Below, one piece after another: positions 47,385 through 58,674 of a stretch of DNA of 64,000 nt. The DNA is from Paralithodes platypus (Eukaryota > Arthropoda > Malacostraca > Decapoda > Lithodidae): assembly GCA_032716605.1 (NCBI GenBank), contig CM064509.1:49176230-49240229 (forward strand). The letters are read 5' to 3'. The first letter of the stretch is position 1. Every line of letters begins with the position of its first letter. The notes beneath the pieces are model-generated. The model had not been told where the DNA came from. It was given only the letters and a program-made list of their open reading frames with translations, and ran no database searches. A program made the position numbers and the translations under genes.

Positions 47385-48151
47385 GGAAGCTTATCCACAC
47401 GACGGATGATGATGTTGGGGTTGTCTCTTAATAGTTTGGCAGCTTGGAAGTGTTGTTTGTTGAGTATTTTGCTATGGTGAGTTCCTCTGGTTTTGGCGGC
47501 TTCAGCGAGGAGAGTAGGTTGTAGGGCGGGAGTAGTGGTGACCTTGCCATCCTTCTTGAGTCGTAGGATGTCGTCCAGGAGGATTTCCGTTTCTAGGCGT
47601 TTCCGGTGGGGGCCAGGTTTGGAGCTGTAGTGGCAGTTGAGGCCTTTGTTGAGGAGGTCTTCTTGGTCCAGGGTCAGAATGGTGTTAGTAAGGTTTATAT
47701 ATCCTTTTGTTGGTTTGGGTAGTTTTAAGTTTCCGCCATAAAGACGGGCAAGCTTTTTTATGGTTGTGTTTTCGGCTTGTCTTCTGTGTTGTTCAAGGAG
47801 TTGTTCGAGGGCTGTGTTGATTTCGGTTTTGAGGTGGTCTGGAGGGGTTTCGTCTTCCCAAATCCGTAGAAGAGCATCTCGTTCTTTACGAAGGTTGTTG
47901 GCGAGCTCACGTTTTTCAATTATTTGGTCCTTCACCAGTTCTTCACGAAACTGGAGGGTGCTGGTGCGATGTCTGGCATTCTCGTGAAGTTTTATGTTGG
48001 TAAAGCCAGGTAATAAATTTTCTTTAATACATACGGGGTTGAAAGAAATGGCAATTTCTGCGTTGGAAATTTTATTATTCAAAGTTTCCAGGTCTCTGAT
48101 GAGTTTTCGCTGGGTGGCAGGAAGTAGATGAAGGAGATGAGCAAAATTCAT
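47375..48151 (-). CDS. Penelope-like N-terminal coding half
   Basis: 258 codons from Met 48151 ([17 protein letters not shown]). The region is helical and charged (NNLRKERDALLRIWEDE), with HTH-like and RT-leading segments: YINLTNTILTLDQEDLLNKGLNCHY, ILNKQHFQAAKLLRDN, NIIIRRVDKLPAS. The last words correspond to the start of RT motif 1 in Penelope RT. The stop follows directly. The downstream frame picks up at VIHDKEEYLRKMY in another phase, so one base appears to be missing near 47385. The same start is repeated, truncated, at 50143 and 45330. Confidence 0.85.
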   Translation of the reverse strand: MNFAHLLHLLPATQRKLIRDLETLNNKISNAEIAISFNPVCIKENLLPGFTNIKLHENARHRTSTLQFREELVKDQIIEKRELANNLRKERDALLRIWEDETPPDHLKTEINTALEQLLEQHRRQAENTTIKKLARLYGGNLKLPKPTKGYINLTNTILTLDQEDLLNKGLNCHYSSKPGPHRKRLETEILLDDILRLKKDGKVTTTPALQPTLLAEAAKTRGTHHSKILNKQHFQAAKLLRDNPNIIIRRVDKLPAS

Positions 48152-48236
48152 GGTGGTACAGGGTTACATTAAAGTACATGAAGATACAGGATATACGACG
48201 CGTTTCACTGGACAACCAGCATTATCAAGTAAGGAG

Positions 48237-50273
48237 GGATCCACCTTAAAAAACTCGTCGGAGAATACACTCCCGGTTATGCGTACGGAACCATCAAAAC
48301 ACACAAACCTGGGAACCCCCTCCGCCCCATCATCTCCCAGATCCCCACTGCCACCTACCAGATCGCCAAGGCCCTGAACAACCTCCTCACCCCCTACGTG
48401 CCCAGCCAATTCAACCTTAACTCAGCCCACGATTTCTTGGAAATTTTACGAGACGCCCCCTGTAACAACAACCACACAATCGCCTCTCTTGACGTAGAAA
48501 GCCTGTTCACCAACGTGCCAGTGGATAGGACCATTGACATGATTCTACGTCGAATTTATCATTGCCCTGATACACCTACACTGGACATCCCGGAGAAGGC
48601 CCTGAAAACACTACTGGAGCTATGTACCAAGGAGGCCCCCTTCCTTTGCCCCCGGGGCAACATGTACTAGCAGATAGACGGTGTGGCGATGGGCAGCCCC
48701 CTAGGAGTTCTTTTTGCGAACTTTTTCATGGGTACCATCGAGGAAGAGCTCCTAGCTGCCCAACGACCAGCCGTCTACTGTAGATACGTGGATGACATCT
48801 TCGTGCAAATCAAGGACCTCCACGAACTACAGGAACTCCAGCATCGCTTCATGACCTCCTCCGGACTTAACTTCACCTTTGAAAAATCTAACAATGGACA
48901 ACTCCCCTTCCTCGACATCCTCGTAGCTCTGAACGACCATGGGTTCAAAACCACCGTCTACATTAAACCAACTAACACAGGACAATGCCTCAACGGTGAT
49001 AGTGAATGCCGCCGCCGTTATCTTCTATCCTCCATCTCCGCCTATGTTAGGAGAGCCCTCACGCACTGCTCTACCTGGGCCGACACCCACCAGGAACTAG
49101 AAAGACTATCCCAAGTTTTAGTAAATAACGGATACTCCAACTCCGACATCTCCAGCACCATCAACCACCATCTTGAAAAATGGTACACCCAAAGCCCTCC
49201 CAACATTAACCCCCCCAATGAAATTAAGATCTTCTACCGCAATTACATGTCCTCTGAACACAAAAATGACGAGGCCGTCTTAAAAGAAATAATCTCCAAG
49301 CATGTCCACCCAACCAACCCGGAAAACAAAATCAAATTAATAATTTATTACAAATCCCCCAAGACCTCCAACCTCGTTCTCCGCAACAAACCAGCCTCCA
49401 CCAAGATAAAGAGCCCGATGACCGACGATCACGTCATTTACCAACATACCTGTAATTATGAGGACTGTGGACCTCATTCCTATATTGGTGTGACGCAGAC
49501 TCGTCTTTCACGTCGGTTAACTCTTCACCTTAAGGCTGGAGCCATCAAAGACCACTATCTCACCCCTAACCACCCCCACCTCACACGCAACGAGTTAGAG
49601 AAACACACCACCATACTCTATAAAGAAAGTGACCCAAGGAGATTACCTATACTCGAAGCTTTATATATCCAAGCCTTACATCCCAACATCAACAACCAAA
49701 CTATGGACCTTCAGATCCTTCCTTCTGCCAAAAGGCACTACCCTACAGGACCTAACACCCCTCCTCGCCCCCCGGTGCCCTTGACGCAGTCCCCCGCGCT
49801 ACCTCCTTCAGCTTCGTCTTCTGCAGGCGCCACACAACTTAGGCCACGCCCCTCGACACGCAGCCAATCAGCTTCGACCCCATCTATCGACCACCATCCC
49901 GCATCCAGTGCGCATGCCTGAAGCGGTTACCCCCTTTCTCTCTCCTAGTTTACCCTTCCACCAATAGCAGACTTTTGCCCCCTGTTTTCCGCCTCCTCTG
50001 ATCCTCCACCCTCTATATATACCCTTCCTGTTTACCTTTTATATCATTCCTTCCTTACTTGATAATGCTGGTTGTCCAGTGAAACGCGTCGTATATCCTG
50101 TATCTTCATGTACTTTAACCCTTAATGTAACCCTGTACCACCATGAATTTTGCTCATCTCCTTCATCTACTTCCTGCCACCCAGCGAAAACTCATCAGAG
50201 ACCTGGAAACTTTGAATAATAAAATTTCCAACGCAGAAATTGCCATTTCTTTCAACCTCGTATGTATTAAAGA
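48237..50273 (+). mobile_element. Penelope-like element 2, 5'-truncated, inverted
   Basis: It starts inside the ORF (GGATCCACCTTAAA, equivalent to 47226 on the minus strand). It runs through RT and nuclease, the 3' terminal block with hammerhead-like motif (50063-50096), and then the ORF start ([17 protein letters not shown] at 50143) until (TA)n at 50274. It is almost identical to element 1 in opposite orientation, forming ~1.85-kb inverted arms around about 1 kb. The junction near 48231-48240 shares AAGGA-type microhomology. Confidence 0.85.
48260..49921 (+). pseudogene. Penelope-like RT and GIY-YIG-type protein, second copy
   Basis: The frame from before 48398 shows YGTIKTHKPGNPLRP and the SLDVESLFTNVPVDRT box. 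TAG at 48668-48670 replaces the Lys codon of MYKQIDD. It then continues in the same frame as 412 codons from 48683, with MGSPLGVLFANFF and YCRYVDDIF. The GIY-YIG-type end reads SYIGVTQTRLSRRL. Only a handful of amino acids differ from element 1, plus a 2-residue insertion in the Ser-rich tail. The N-terminal half is absent. Confidence 0.9.
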
Positions 50274-50300
50274 ATATATATATATATATATATATACTGG

Positions 50301-50346
<46 letters not shown>

Positions 50347-50370
50347 CAGTATATACAGTATATATATACC

Positions 50371-50426
<56 letters not shown>
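50274..50426. repeat. (TA)n microsatellite
   Basis: TA with CTGGTATA and CAGTATATA interruptions. It joins the end of Penelope-like element 2 to the tRNA-like head of a SINE. Confidence 0.95.
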
Positions 50427-50429
<3 letters not shown>

Positions 50430-50901
50430 AGGTGTGGTGGAGTGGTCATGCCACTGGATTGGTAATCCAATGGACCCGGGTTCAAATCCCGATATGTCAA
50501 TGGGAAGATATTATTGGGATTGAATTTGTGCTGTACCTAGTATCAGTGCATTACCACAAAGCCCACCGAAATGCCAAAAAATACCCTCGTTGTTCCCTGA
50601 TTAAATAACACTGTATGAATATTCCCATATTCAAAATATGTTACAGGGGGACAATGCCTAGTGAGTTCACTGCTCAATAGGTGGCGTTCTGAGAGTGAGG
50701 GTCTGAGTCTGGAGGGTGAGACGGTGAAGCACTTGAGCGAAGCAACCGGCGGCTTCAGAGATGGAGCTGCTTCGAGCCATGATGGATGCTTCGCATGTCT
50801 CACTCCCCAGACTGGAACAAGACCTCACGGGCTTCACCGTGTTGGGCGGTGGAATGTACAGGCTCTCAGCCTATGCCCGAGAGGGAGTAGTTGGAATATA
50901 G

Positions 50902-50927
<26 letters not shown>
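50427..50927 (+). mobile_element. tRNA-derived SINE (copy 2), poly(A) tail
   Basis: The head TGGTGGAGTGGTCATGCC is A-box-like, and the B box GGTTCAAATCC at 50479-50489 is a perfect match to the pol III consensus. The body of about 410 bp is shared with copies at 38067 and 61835. A run of about 27 A residues ends the element near 50927 and (TA)n follows. This is the best-preserved copy and shows plus orientation. The open frames across it are not genes. Confidence 0.85.
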
Positions 50928-50993
<66 letters not shown>

Positions 50994-51000
50994 GGTGTAT
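50928..51000. repeat. (TA)n microsatellite
   Basis: TA tract after the SINE poly(A). Confidence 0.9.
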
Positions 51001-51424
51001 ATACTGTATATGGGGTCAAGCAACTTCAAACGAAAACTAATTTTAAAAACACGTGATGAAGAGATGAGAGTAGCAAATAGAGGGAAGGGGATAATGACGC
51101 AGATCACCGGAAAGAAAGGAAGAGGAGAGACATAAAAATGGTATGGACCGGAAATTGAGAGGAAGGAGGGAATCGAGTCACGGGAAGCGAATAGAGGAAC
51201 AGTGTCTGGAGGAAGATGGCCAACTGAACCTCATGTAGACAAAGATGAAAGAGTGACACCGAAGAATAATCTTTGTAAAATATAGACATAACATATTATA
51301 AGTATGAAGCAAGGAAAAAAAATAGTATGAAAGATGACGGAAAACGATGCAGTATATGTAGAAGAGAAAGGATAAGACGAAGGGATGAAGATGAATATAA
51401 ATTATATAGTTCGGTCATACTCCT
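51001..51424. other. no recognisable feature
   Basis: Purine-rich, without coding motifs. Confidence 0.5.
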
Positions 51425-54235
51425 CAGATCTTTGTTTTTTTCTATGTGGATGAGGGAGACAATAGGCAGAGCTGCCTGACACGAGTGCCTCCCCCAGTTG
51501 AAAGTGACAGGGCCAAAATCGAGGAATGTGCTAGCCAAAATGTCTGGATACACAGAGTTTGAAGCAATTTAAGTCATAGGTTGAGGGGAAGATGGATTGA
51601 GGGAGAGAGTTCCAGAGCTCAGCTGTTGAATAGAAGAAGGTTTGGAAATATAGTTTCACTCTTGGATTGGAGAGTTGCTCAGAGTAGGGATGGGATTGTG
51701 TTGCAAGACGGGTGCTATGTACGCTACGTAGAGGAGGTGGTATACACTGAGAGAGCTCTGAGGAACAATGATTAGTGTAATAGCGGTAGAATAGCGAGAG
51801 AGATGCAACACTGCGGCGAAAAAAGAAATTGCAAAGAGTCAGTGAGTGTATGTGAGTTAATGAGACAAAAGGCTTTCTTTTTTACTTTGTCGAGAAGTGT
51901 TGTGAGAGGATCCTCCCCACACATGCGAACAATGCTCAATACATGGACGCACAGAGGCCCTGTACAGAGCAAGAAGCTGTGCAGGGATAAAGAATCCCCG
52001 GAGGCAGTTGAGCACACCCAGCTTCTGGGAAGCTGTTTTAGCAAGGGTGGTAATATGGTCTTTCCAAGTGAGATCAGGAGAAAAGGAGACTCCTAGAATA
52101 CTGAGAGAAGATGAAGGATTGATTTGTGCATTGTTGAAGTATAAGGGATAGTTCTGTGGGAGTTCATTATGGGTAGATAAATGGAGAAATTGGGTTTTGG
52201 AAGCTTTGAAAGCAACAAGATTTGTTCTGCCCCAAATGGAAATGGATGATACGTCAGAAATTAAGTGTTTAATTGCATCATCACATGTTTTTTTGAGTGC
52301 TTGCTTGCTGGGGGGTTCTGGAAAACTAGTTGAATAGTGTAAGGTAGAGTCATATCAGCATATCAATGGATAAGACTGGATGTACAGTTGAGAAGATCAT
52401 TAATTAATATTAGAAAGAGAATTGGAGATAGGACAGACCCTTGAGGAACACCGGAGTTGATTGGTTGAGGAAGTGAACGATGGCTGTCTACAACTGAACC
52501 TATGGAACGGCCAGAAAGAAAATTTGAGGTAAGGCGATAGAAACCGAAGGAGGGTAGCTTAGACATTTTTGCCAGACTATCAAAGGCCTTCAATATGTCG
52601 ATGAAATTTTGAAGTAAGAATAGTTTCCAGAACTTTGGAGATGCAAGAAATGAGAGCAATTGGACTATACTTGGAGGGTTGAGAGTCGTCACCCTTCTTT
52701 AGGACAGGTTAAATGAGAGCAAACTTCCAGCAAGAAGGGAAGACGTTAGAGGAGAGACAGAGACAGAAGAGTTTGCCTAGGCAGGGAGTAAGCACAGAAG
52801 CACAGTGTTTGAGTACTACAGGAGGTACACCATCCGGACCGTACACCTTCTTAATATTAATCCCAGAGAGGGTAGAAAGTACATCTTTAGAAGAGATTAG
52901 GATATTAGGCATGAGTAAGTGAGAGGGGGGTGGAGAGGGAGGAATAGCACCGGAATAATCCAAGGTGGAGTTTCCAACAAAAGTTTTGGCAAAGAGTTCA
53001 GCTTTGTCAGAGGAAGAAGTGACGGTACTCCCGTCAGAGTGGAAAAGGGGAGGGAAAAACAAGGAAGAAAAATTGTCGAAGAGGTTTTCGGTTGGAAGCC
53101 AGAAAGCTTGGGAAGAGCTAGAGTTGGATAGTTCAGTGCATTTATTATTGATGAAAGAGTGATTGGCGATTCAAAGAACAGATTTGGCTTGATTCTGGGC
53201 AGAAACATAGGAAGAATAAGATTCTTGAGTTTGAAGGTGTCGGTACCATTTGAATGCTTCCTCCTTATTGAGTACCACAGTAGAACAAGCGTGAGTAAAC
53301 CAAGATTTGTTTGCATTAGTCTGAGAGAAAGAAAATGGAATGTATGCCTCCATGCCCGAGAGGATTACCATGGTAATGCGTTCAGCACTCTCCAAGGGTT
53401 CCCGGCCATGGAAGCAAATTCATTCCATGGGAAATCAAAGAAGTACTGCTGGAGAGCCTCCCAGTAGGCAGCACCAAAGTGCCAGAAGCGCCGCCGGTTG
53501 GGACCATCAGGTGGCCGTATAAGAGAGATAGGACAGGTGACAGAGATAAGTTTATGGTCGGAGGAGCCCAAAGGAGAGTAAAGATTAACAGCATAAGAGG
53601 AAGGATTAGAAGTTAGAAACATGTCAAGAACGTTGGGCCGATCTCTGAAGCGATCCGGGATACGGGTGGGTTGCTGAACCAACTGCTCTAGGTCATTTAG
53701 GATAGAAAAGATGTAGGGTTGTTCACCGGGTTGGTTAGTGGAATAAGAGAAGAGCCATTGGTGGTGGTGAACGTTGAAATTTCCTTAAATGGAGATTTGT
53801 GAGAAAGGAGAAATAGATAGGATGTGTTCCACTTTAGAATTTAGAAAGTCAGCAGAGTTAGAGGAAAGATAGACAGCACAGAAATATTTTGTATGAGAAT
53901 GACAGGATAGTTTGAGCCATAAAGTTGCAAATGCAGAGGAGTCAAAATCAGGAACACGAGCGCAAGTGAGTTTGTTGTGCACGTATGCACAACATCAGCC
54001 TTTGGCTTTGAAACTAGGATAGAAAAAGTAGGAGGGTACTGAGAAGGGGCTGCTGACAGTTGCTTCAGACACCTCTGTTTCAGTGAGGAAAAGAAGATCA
54101 GGTTTGTTGGAGGAGAGGTGGTGTTCGACAGAGGGAAAGTTAGAGGAAAGGCCGCGAATGTTGCAAAAGTTAATAGTAAGAGTGACAGACCGTGGTCCAG
54201 AGCATTTTGAAGGGCCAGCTGGTGAAATGCAGTTT
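51425..54235 (-). mobile_element. LINE A, broken copy
   Basis: The 3' end at 51425 matches 11501 and 27035. On the minus strand the endonuclease (CNIRGLSSNFPSVEHH-like near 54150, HNKLTCARVPDFDSS near 53980) is followed by [29 protein letters not shown] near 53480 and by pre-RT (SWFTHACSTVVLNKEEAF). RT follows, with KKVYGPDGVPPVVLK near 52840, then SGVPQGSVLSPILFLILINDLL and an indel in the YAD box near 52360. A deletion removes part of RT around 52600. Several frames; dead. Confidence 0.8.
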
Positions 54236-55380
54236 GTGATCTATGACCAACTACTCTGAAGGAAGGTGTCTCTGTGGAATTATCTTTTCAAGATATATTC
54301 AACATATCTTAGCTCCTATGTACCTCACGAAAATGCCGGCAAACTCGTTCTCATTCTTTGATACAGACAGCCAACCACTCTTAAGCTTTGAGCCTTGTTC
54401 ATAGTAATCTCTATTATTATATCCAAAGGCATGGTGCTGTATGAGTTGCCAGTGAGCGAGTGTGCACATATCTGACGCAAGCAACACAGCTTGTTCTCAG
54501 GCAAAGATCGATTTTGTGCCCAGAACATGGGCAGCCAGCATACATACTTGTCATTGCCATATGCCAACATCCATGGCAGCATGGCATGCTGGGCAGCAAA
54601 CATATCATCAAACTTCCGAGAATGATGAGAATGTGTGGAGAGAAACAGTGCATCACAAATCTGCATATAGTCAGAGTAGTAGTTGGCACATCTGATTCCT
54701 CAACTTCCTCGTAAAGACTCAACTTCTACTTGCTAAGCTCTTCTCCAGCTCAGCATGTGCAGCCACAAGCTCCTTCTGCTCTATGTGATCCAAATCTCGC
54801 AGCAGATCTAGGTACTTCTGCACCTCCTCATTCAAGCCAGGCATGCTGGAGCCGATGCTCAAATACCAGCTTCAGAGGCATCGCAGCGCTCGCCGATAGT
54901 GCCTCTCTCTCAGTGCCTGATCAACTGATCCCTCTGCAACACCAGCAGCCACTAGCACGTCAGTCAGCTCGCTATCCTTGTACTTCTTGTATATGTAGTA
55001 CATCATAGAACACTCTGTATGAAGTGGCCCCAGCCAGGGAATTATTTTCCCGAACTTATCTGGGTTCTCGGGCACTAGTTCCACTATCAAGGTTTACACA
55101 GGCTGTTCACCACATGACATGCAAAAGGGCATCTTCTCCTTGATCCCATTTGCAAACATGACAAGAACATTCACATAGAACACTCTTGCTGGGAAGGTCA
55201 TGTAGGATTGATGGAAATATGGCTTGCTTTTTGGGTGATGGGGCGAGAACTTTGAATGGAATCCATTGTAAACCGGTACTTTTTGCGCTGATGATGCTGG
55301 GGGCACACCATTGTCAAACCATGCAATTGAGTAGCTTCTTCATACATGAACGAAAAACGAACCTCAAACAGGTATTATAA
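54236..55380 (-). pseudogene. uncharacterised protein family remnant
   Basis: Three minus frames fit one broken protein. 55306-55094 has YNGFHSKFSPHHPKSKPYFHQSY and ends GEQPV. 55090-54872 has NPDKFGKIIPWLGPLHTECSMM, DVLVAAGVAEGSV and RHYRRALRCL. 54666-54325, with a second frame to 54299, has QHAMLPWMLAYGNDKYVCWLPMFWA, FAHSLTGN-like and LKSGWLSVSKNENEF. The order and words resemble a multicopy family of unknown function that I recall from invertebrate gene models (memory only). A mobile origin is likely. Upstream sequence to 55380 shows weak continuation. Confidence 0.5.
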
Positions 55381-55829
55381 AGTTAGCCGTAGCAATTCTC
55401 CTCCATGTTCAGGCAATTCATCAACCACTATTGCGTCTAGTCGATCAAATTTACCTCTGTGTTTATAGTGCGGTGCTACTATAGGATATTCCCGAGAGGA
55501 TTGTTTTCCGGTAAATCATAACTCCTCAAGTTCCTTTTGATTCATAGGATAGGGAGGATAAAACAGAAGTCTTCACAAATGATCTCTGAGAACACTGATT
55601 GAGTAGCAATCTGACTTATATACGTGTTTTTCTTACCTTTTACCGGCAGCTGTACGGTAGGCAAGATTATAGATTGTTTACCTGTAGTAAGGACATTGTA
55701 GTTGACGCAGCAGTATGCTCTCCCTTATGGTTATCCTCTGCCGGCCTGCCTTCCTTCATTTGTTTTTGTGTGCATAAGGAATGGAAGTGTTTACCCTTAC
55801 AAAACTTGCAGCTCTTATATTAGGGTTAG
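55381..55829. other. no recognisable feature
   Basis: AT-rich, with short frames lacking motifs. Confidence 0.5.
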
Positions 55830-56382
55830 TAAAACCCAGAAGGGTAGGAAGACCCCCATTGAGATGGAGAGACTGTACAAGACAAGCTTGGGATGATAGA
55901 TAAATGACTATAGATCAGGCAAGGGAAATGGTAATAAACAGGAGTGAATGGAGAATGCTTGTGAATAGATGAGTGAACACGTGGTCATTTGGGGGAAGGG
56001 GTCTGGCGCAAGTTGGACTAGATAATAGTCCATCAGGCGCCTGGCCCGAGGAAACAGTTTACATGAAGGGTGCGCCTGGAAGTGTGGTGGGCGGGCTTGT
56101 GGTTTCAGCTCTGCTGCATGTCTGCCTGCTGAGATCGGAACCTCTCCGGGTGGTCGGGGGAGTGCTGGAAGGACCTTGGTGACCCTGATCTCTGGGTCTT
56201 CTCCTGGATGACCTAGATGTGTGTGAATTTGTATTTTGTTTTTGTTTGTTCATTGTTTTATGTTGTGTTGTCCCTATTTGGGCCCTGTCTTGAGACCACC
56301 ACCCCCCTCCCCAAACAAAAAAGGATAAACAAAGAAAAAGTTGGGATTGGGCCTGAGTATATAGATAGATAGATAGATAGAC
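55830..56382 (+). mobile_element. RTE-type LINE 3' end (copy 1)
   Basis: The last codons of ORF2 (GRKTPIEMERLYKTSLG, DQAREMVINRSEWRMLVNR in shifted frames) end near 55969. A long 3' untranslated region then runs to a (TAGA)n tail at 56362-56382. It matches 62870-63360 along its length. It is 5'-truncated and inserted into the BEL gag on the other strand. Confidence 0.8.
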
Positions 56383-56450
56383 AACACAGATGGCCATGCT
56401 CACTTGATAAACACCCAGTGCAGAGATTTAATTGATGGGCTCTTTTCACT

Positions 56451-56939
56451 TTAACCCTTCCTCCCCGGGCTGTCTTACCCAATGACGGTCGCCCCTACCC
56501 GGGCGATATGACTGAAAAGCGTCTAGGCCTAGGCTACCGTATTTATGTTTATTTTCACTGCTAGAACTTTCCCACTCATCTATAATCGTAGTGCGGTTTT
56601 CAATCTGTATTTTGGCATTGAGTAGAGCTCTGTAAGTCAACTGGTTCAGTTGTGATGACGATTTCAGTGGAGCCAATATTGCAGAGATGTTGCCAATATG
56701 GGGGCTTTTTAGACACTAATTTCGTCATGAAGTCAGAACAATAACATTGAGGAGTCTTCTCCTTCTTGTTTTCGGAGGTGCGGTGACGAACGCTTGGGTT
56801 TGTTGACATACGTCGTACGCACGGCGTTCGGACCAAGCTTAATTAGGCTATTAAGCTCATGCCTTAGATAAGGCATACCGGGTAGCGGCCCTTCTTTCGT
56901 GCTGTCCTTACCTAAGGCAGACTGGGTAGGAAGGGTTAA
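56451..56939. mobile_element. TTAA MITE, family T1 (copy 2), in BEL gag
   Basis: A 481-bp element (56455-56935) lies between TTAA at 56451-56454 and 56936-56939. Ends CCCTTCC and GGAAGGG are inverted repeats. It aligns along its length with 8683-9164. Removing it restores KTGPLKVKRAHQ in the BEL gag on the minus strand. Confidence 0.92.
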
Positions 56940-57450
56940 GAGGCCCTGTTTTGTATTGCAAGCACTTGTACCACACATGATTGGTACCACTGCACAAGAG
57001 ACAGTTAAATTTTCTACTATCACTCTGGGCGGTAAACGTTGCAGTAGCCATTGGCGTATTTCCCACTTTTTCTTGACCTACCATTTTGTAAACTTCAGCC
57101 TGGAAACATTGGGTAAATTTCTTGTAATCCAGGCTCAAATCTCCCATTTCTCGTTTTATGGTTTCCTTTAGTGGTGATGGTAGCTTGTTGACAAGAGTCA
57201 CCACACAGAACTCCTCCAAACAAATTCCAGGCTAATGATGGACCTCATCACACTCTCCATGATAGCATAGAAATTCTTTAGATCAGTGGCCTGGCATCTG
57301 GGTGTCGCTAGTTCGTTAAACTGTATGACATAAGCCGCCTTTATGTGATCTGAATGCCTTTATGTGTCTTGTAGGAGCTCAATCGCTGGGGCATAACTCT
57401 CTACAATAAAACCTTCGACTAGCTTTTGTGCTTCACCCAGAAGCTGACCC

Positions 57451-58674
57451 TTAACCCACTGGGCACCAGCTAATATATAATAAATGTACATTCAAGGCCC
57501 GGCCAAAAATCATTTATTTTTGTTCTCCCTAAAACAGCTTAAATAGGTGAGAAATGAAGGAAAACTAAAACAAAAACCACTCACCTGGGGGTCATTTGGG
57601 GGTCCTAAGGGGGAGGGGGCTTCAGCCATCAGCTGGTGCCGGGCGCCTCTTCAAACCTCCCGTGCCGGCACACCACAGCTAGGCGTGGCAGCATGGCTGA
57701 TGTACGATGCCTCCAGTTTTCGAGTGACGGTTATTTACACCACCTGAGCATCATGTGTGCCTTCATAGTTCATATATTAGCAACATGTATCACATAATAT
57801 CATTGTAAGTGAAGTTACAGTGTGATAAGTGCATAGATTCAAGTTTTATAAATGCCGACGAGCGGCAAGGCCCACGCGCATCCTGGTTACCATGGCGATG
57901 GGCGGCCATTTTGGCCCAAGACAACAGCAGAACGTACGCACATACACACGGCCAGCTGACTGACACTTCTCTGCCACTACTTTCACTTTCATTCTGTGCC
58001 TCTCTCATGCACTCTGTTTTTTTTATTTTATACATTTGTGTATGTTTTATAGTAAGAATATGAGTTTTACACATTGTTTTAGGCACTCTTGACTTAAAAA
58101 TATGAGTTTTAACATTGTATTTTTAGTGGGGAGACAGTGGGAGGTGGTGGTGAAGGCACGCGTGGGGGAGGACCACGCCACACTTGTTGTGTAGCAACTT
58201 GACACCTCTCATCCTCAGCTCGTCTCTTCTGACCCCTACAATGGCCTGGCGGAATTTTGAGGAATGCCATAGGGTTTGGGTCATCATCCTCCTCCTCTTC
58301 CCCACTTGGTGGAGAGTCAACTATGTCATGGGGAGCAATGGGGGAGCGATACCCATTCTCCTCCCTTTGTTCCAAAATCGTGAGGCGACGAGGTAGGTCA
58401 GACATGATGTAGCCTATCACTCGCGAAGTCAATGGGAAAACTGTCTTCCCCCCTCCTCCCTCGCGTCCCCACCGCGGATGGACTTGGGGATTGCCAAGTA
58501 TTGCCACTGTCCGGCAACATCATAAGGTATAACCCATAAAATTTGAACCCTCTAGCTACCATAGGACAATAGTAAATAAGGTCGACAGTGCCGACGCAGG
58601 TTCTGCAGCGCTGGGGTTTAGCGTTACATACATTGCCGACGCATATACTGCGGGGCTTGGGTCCAGTGGGTTAA
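57451..58674. mobile_element. TTAA element, family T4, in BEL gag
   Basis: A 1216-bp element (57455-58670) lies between TTAA at 57451-57454 and 58671-58674. Ends CCCACTGGGCACC and GGGTCCAGTGGG are inverted repeats of about 12 bp. Removing it restores RFTYLKGQLLGE in the gag on the minus strand. Its subterminal GCCGACGC..ACATTGCCGACGC words resemble those of T2, so the two may share a source. It contains an acidic minus-strand frame, listed separately. Confidence 0.9.
58109..58507 (-). other. acidic open frame inside the T4 element
   Basis: From MSDLPRRLTILEQREENG (Met near 58405) the frame has DSPPSGEEEEDDDPNP and then basic GQKRRAEDERC and a Pro-rich end. It stops at 58109. The acidic, disordered N-terminus would suit the start of a piggyBac-type transposase, but no catalytic part follows and the match is only in composition. 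It could equally be chance. Confidence 0.3.

Larger units (their letters stand above)
45182..48236 (-). mobile_element. Penelope-like element 1
   Basis: From a terminal block at 48236 on the minus strand: hammerhead-like sequence, the ATG at 48151, two coding frames to 45552, a second terminal block with the same motif (about 45415-45376), and then the first ~150 bp of the ORF again, ending in (TA)n at 45182. Repetition of the terminal block and ORF start on the 3' side is the partial-tandem structure typical of Penelope-like elements. One frameshift separates the coding halves. Confidence 0.85.

Noticed and set aside
47058..47409. Plus-strand frames (Gly/Val-rich) over the Penelope RT
   Set aside because: Shadows of the conserved minus-strand RT; the mirrored frames at 48150-48409 have the same cause.
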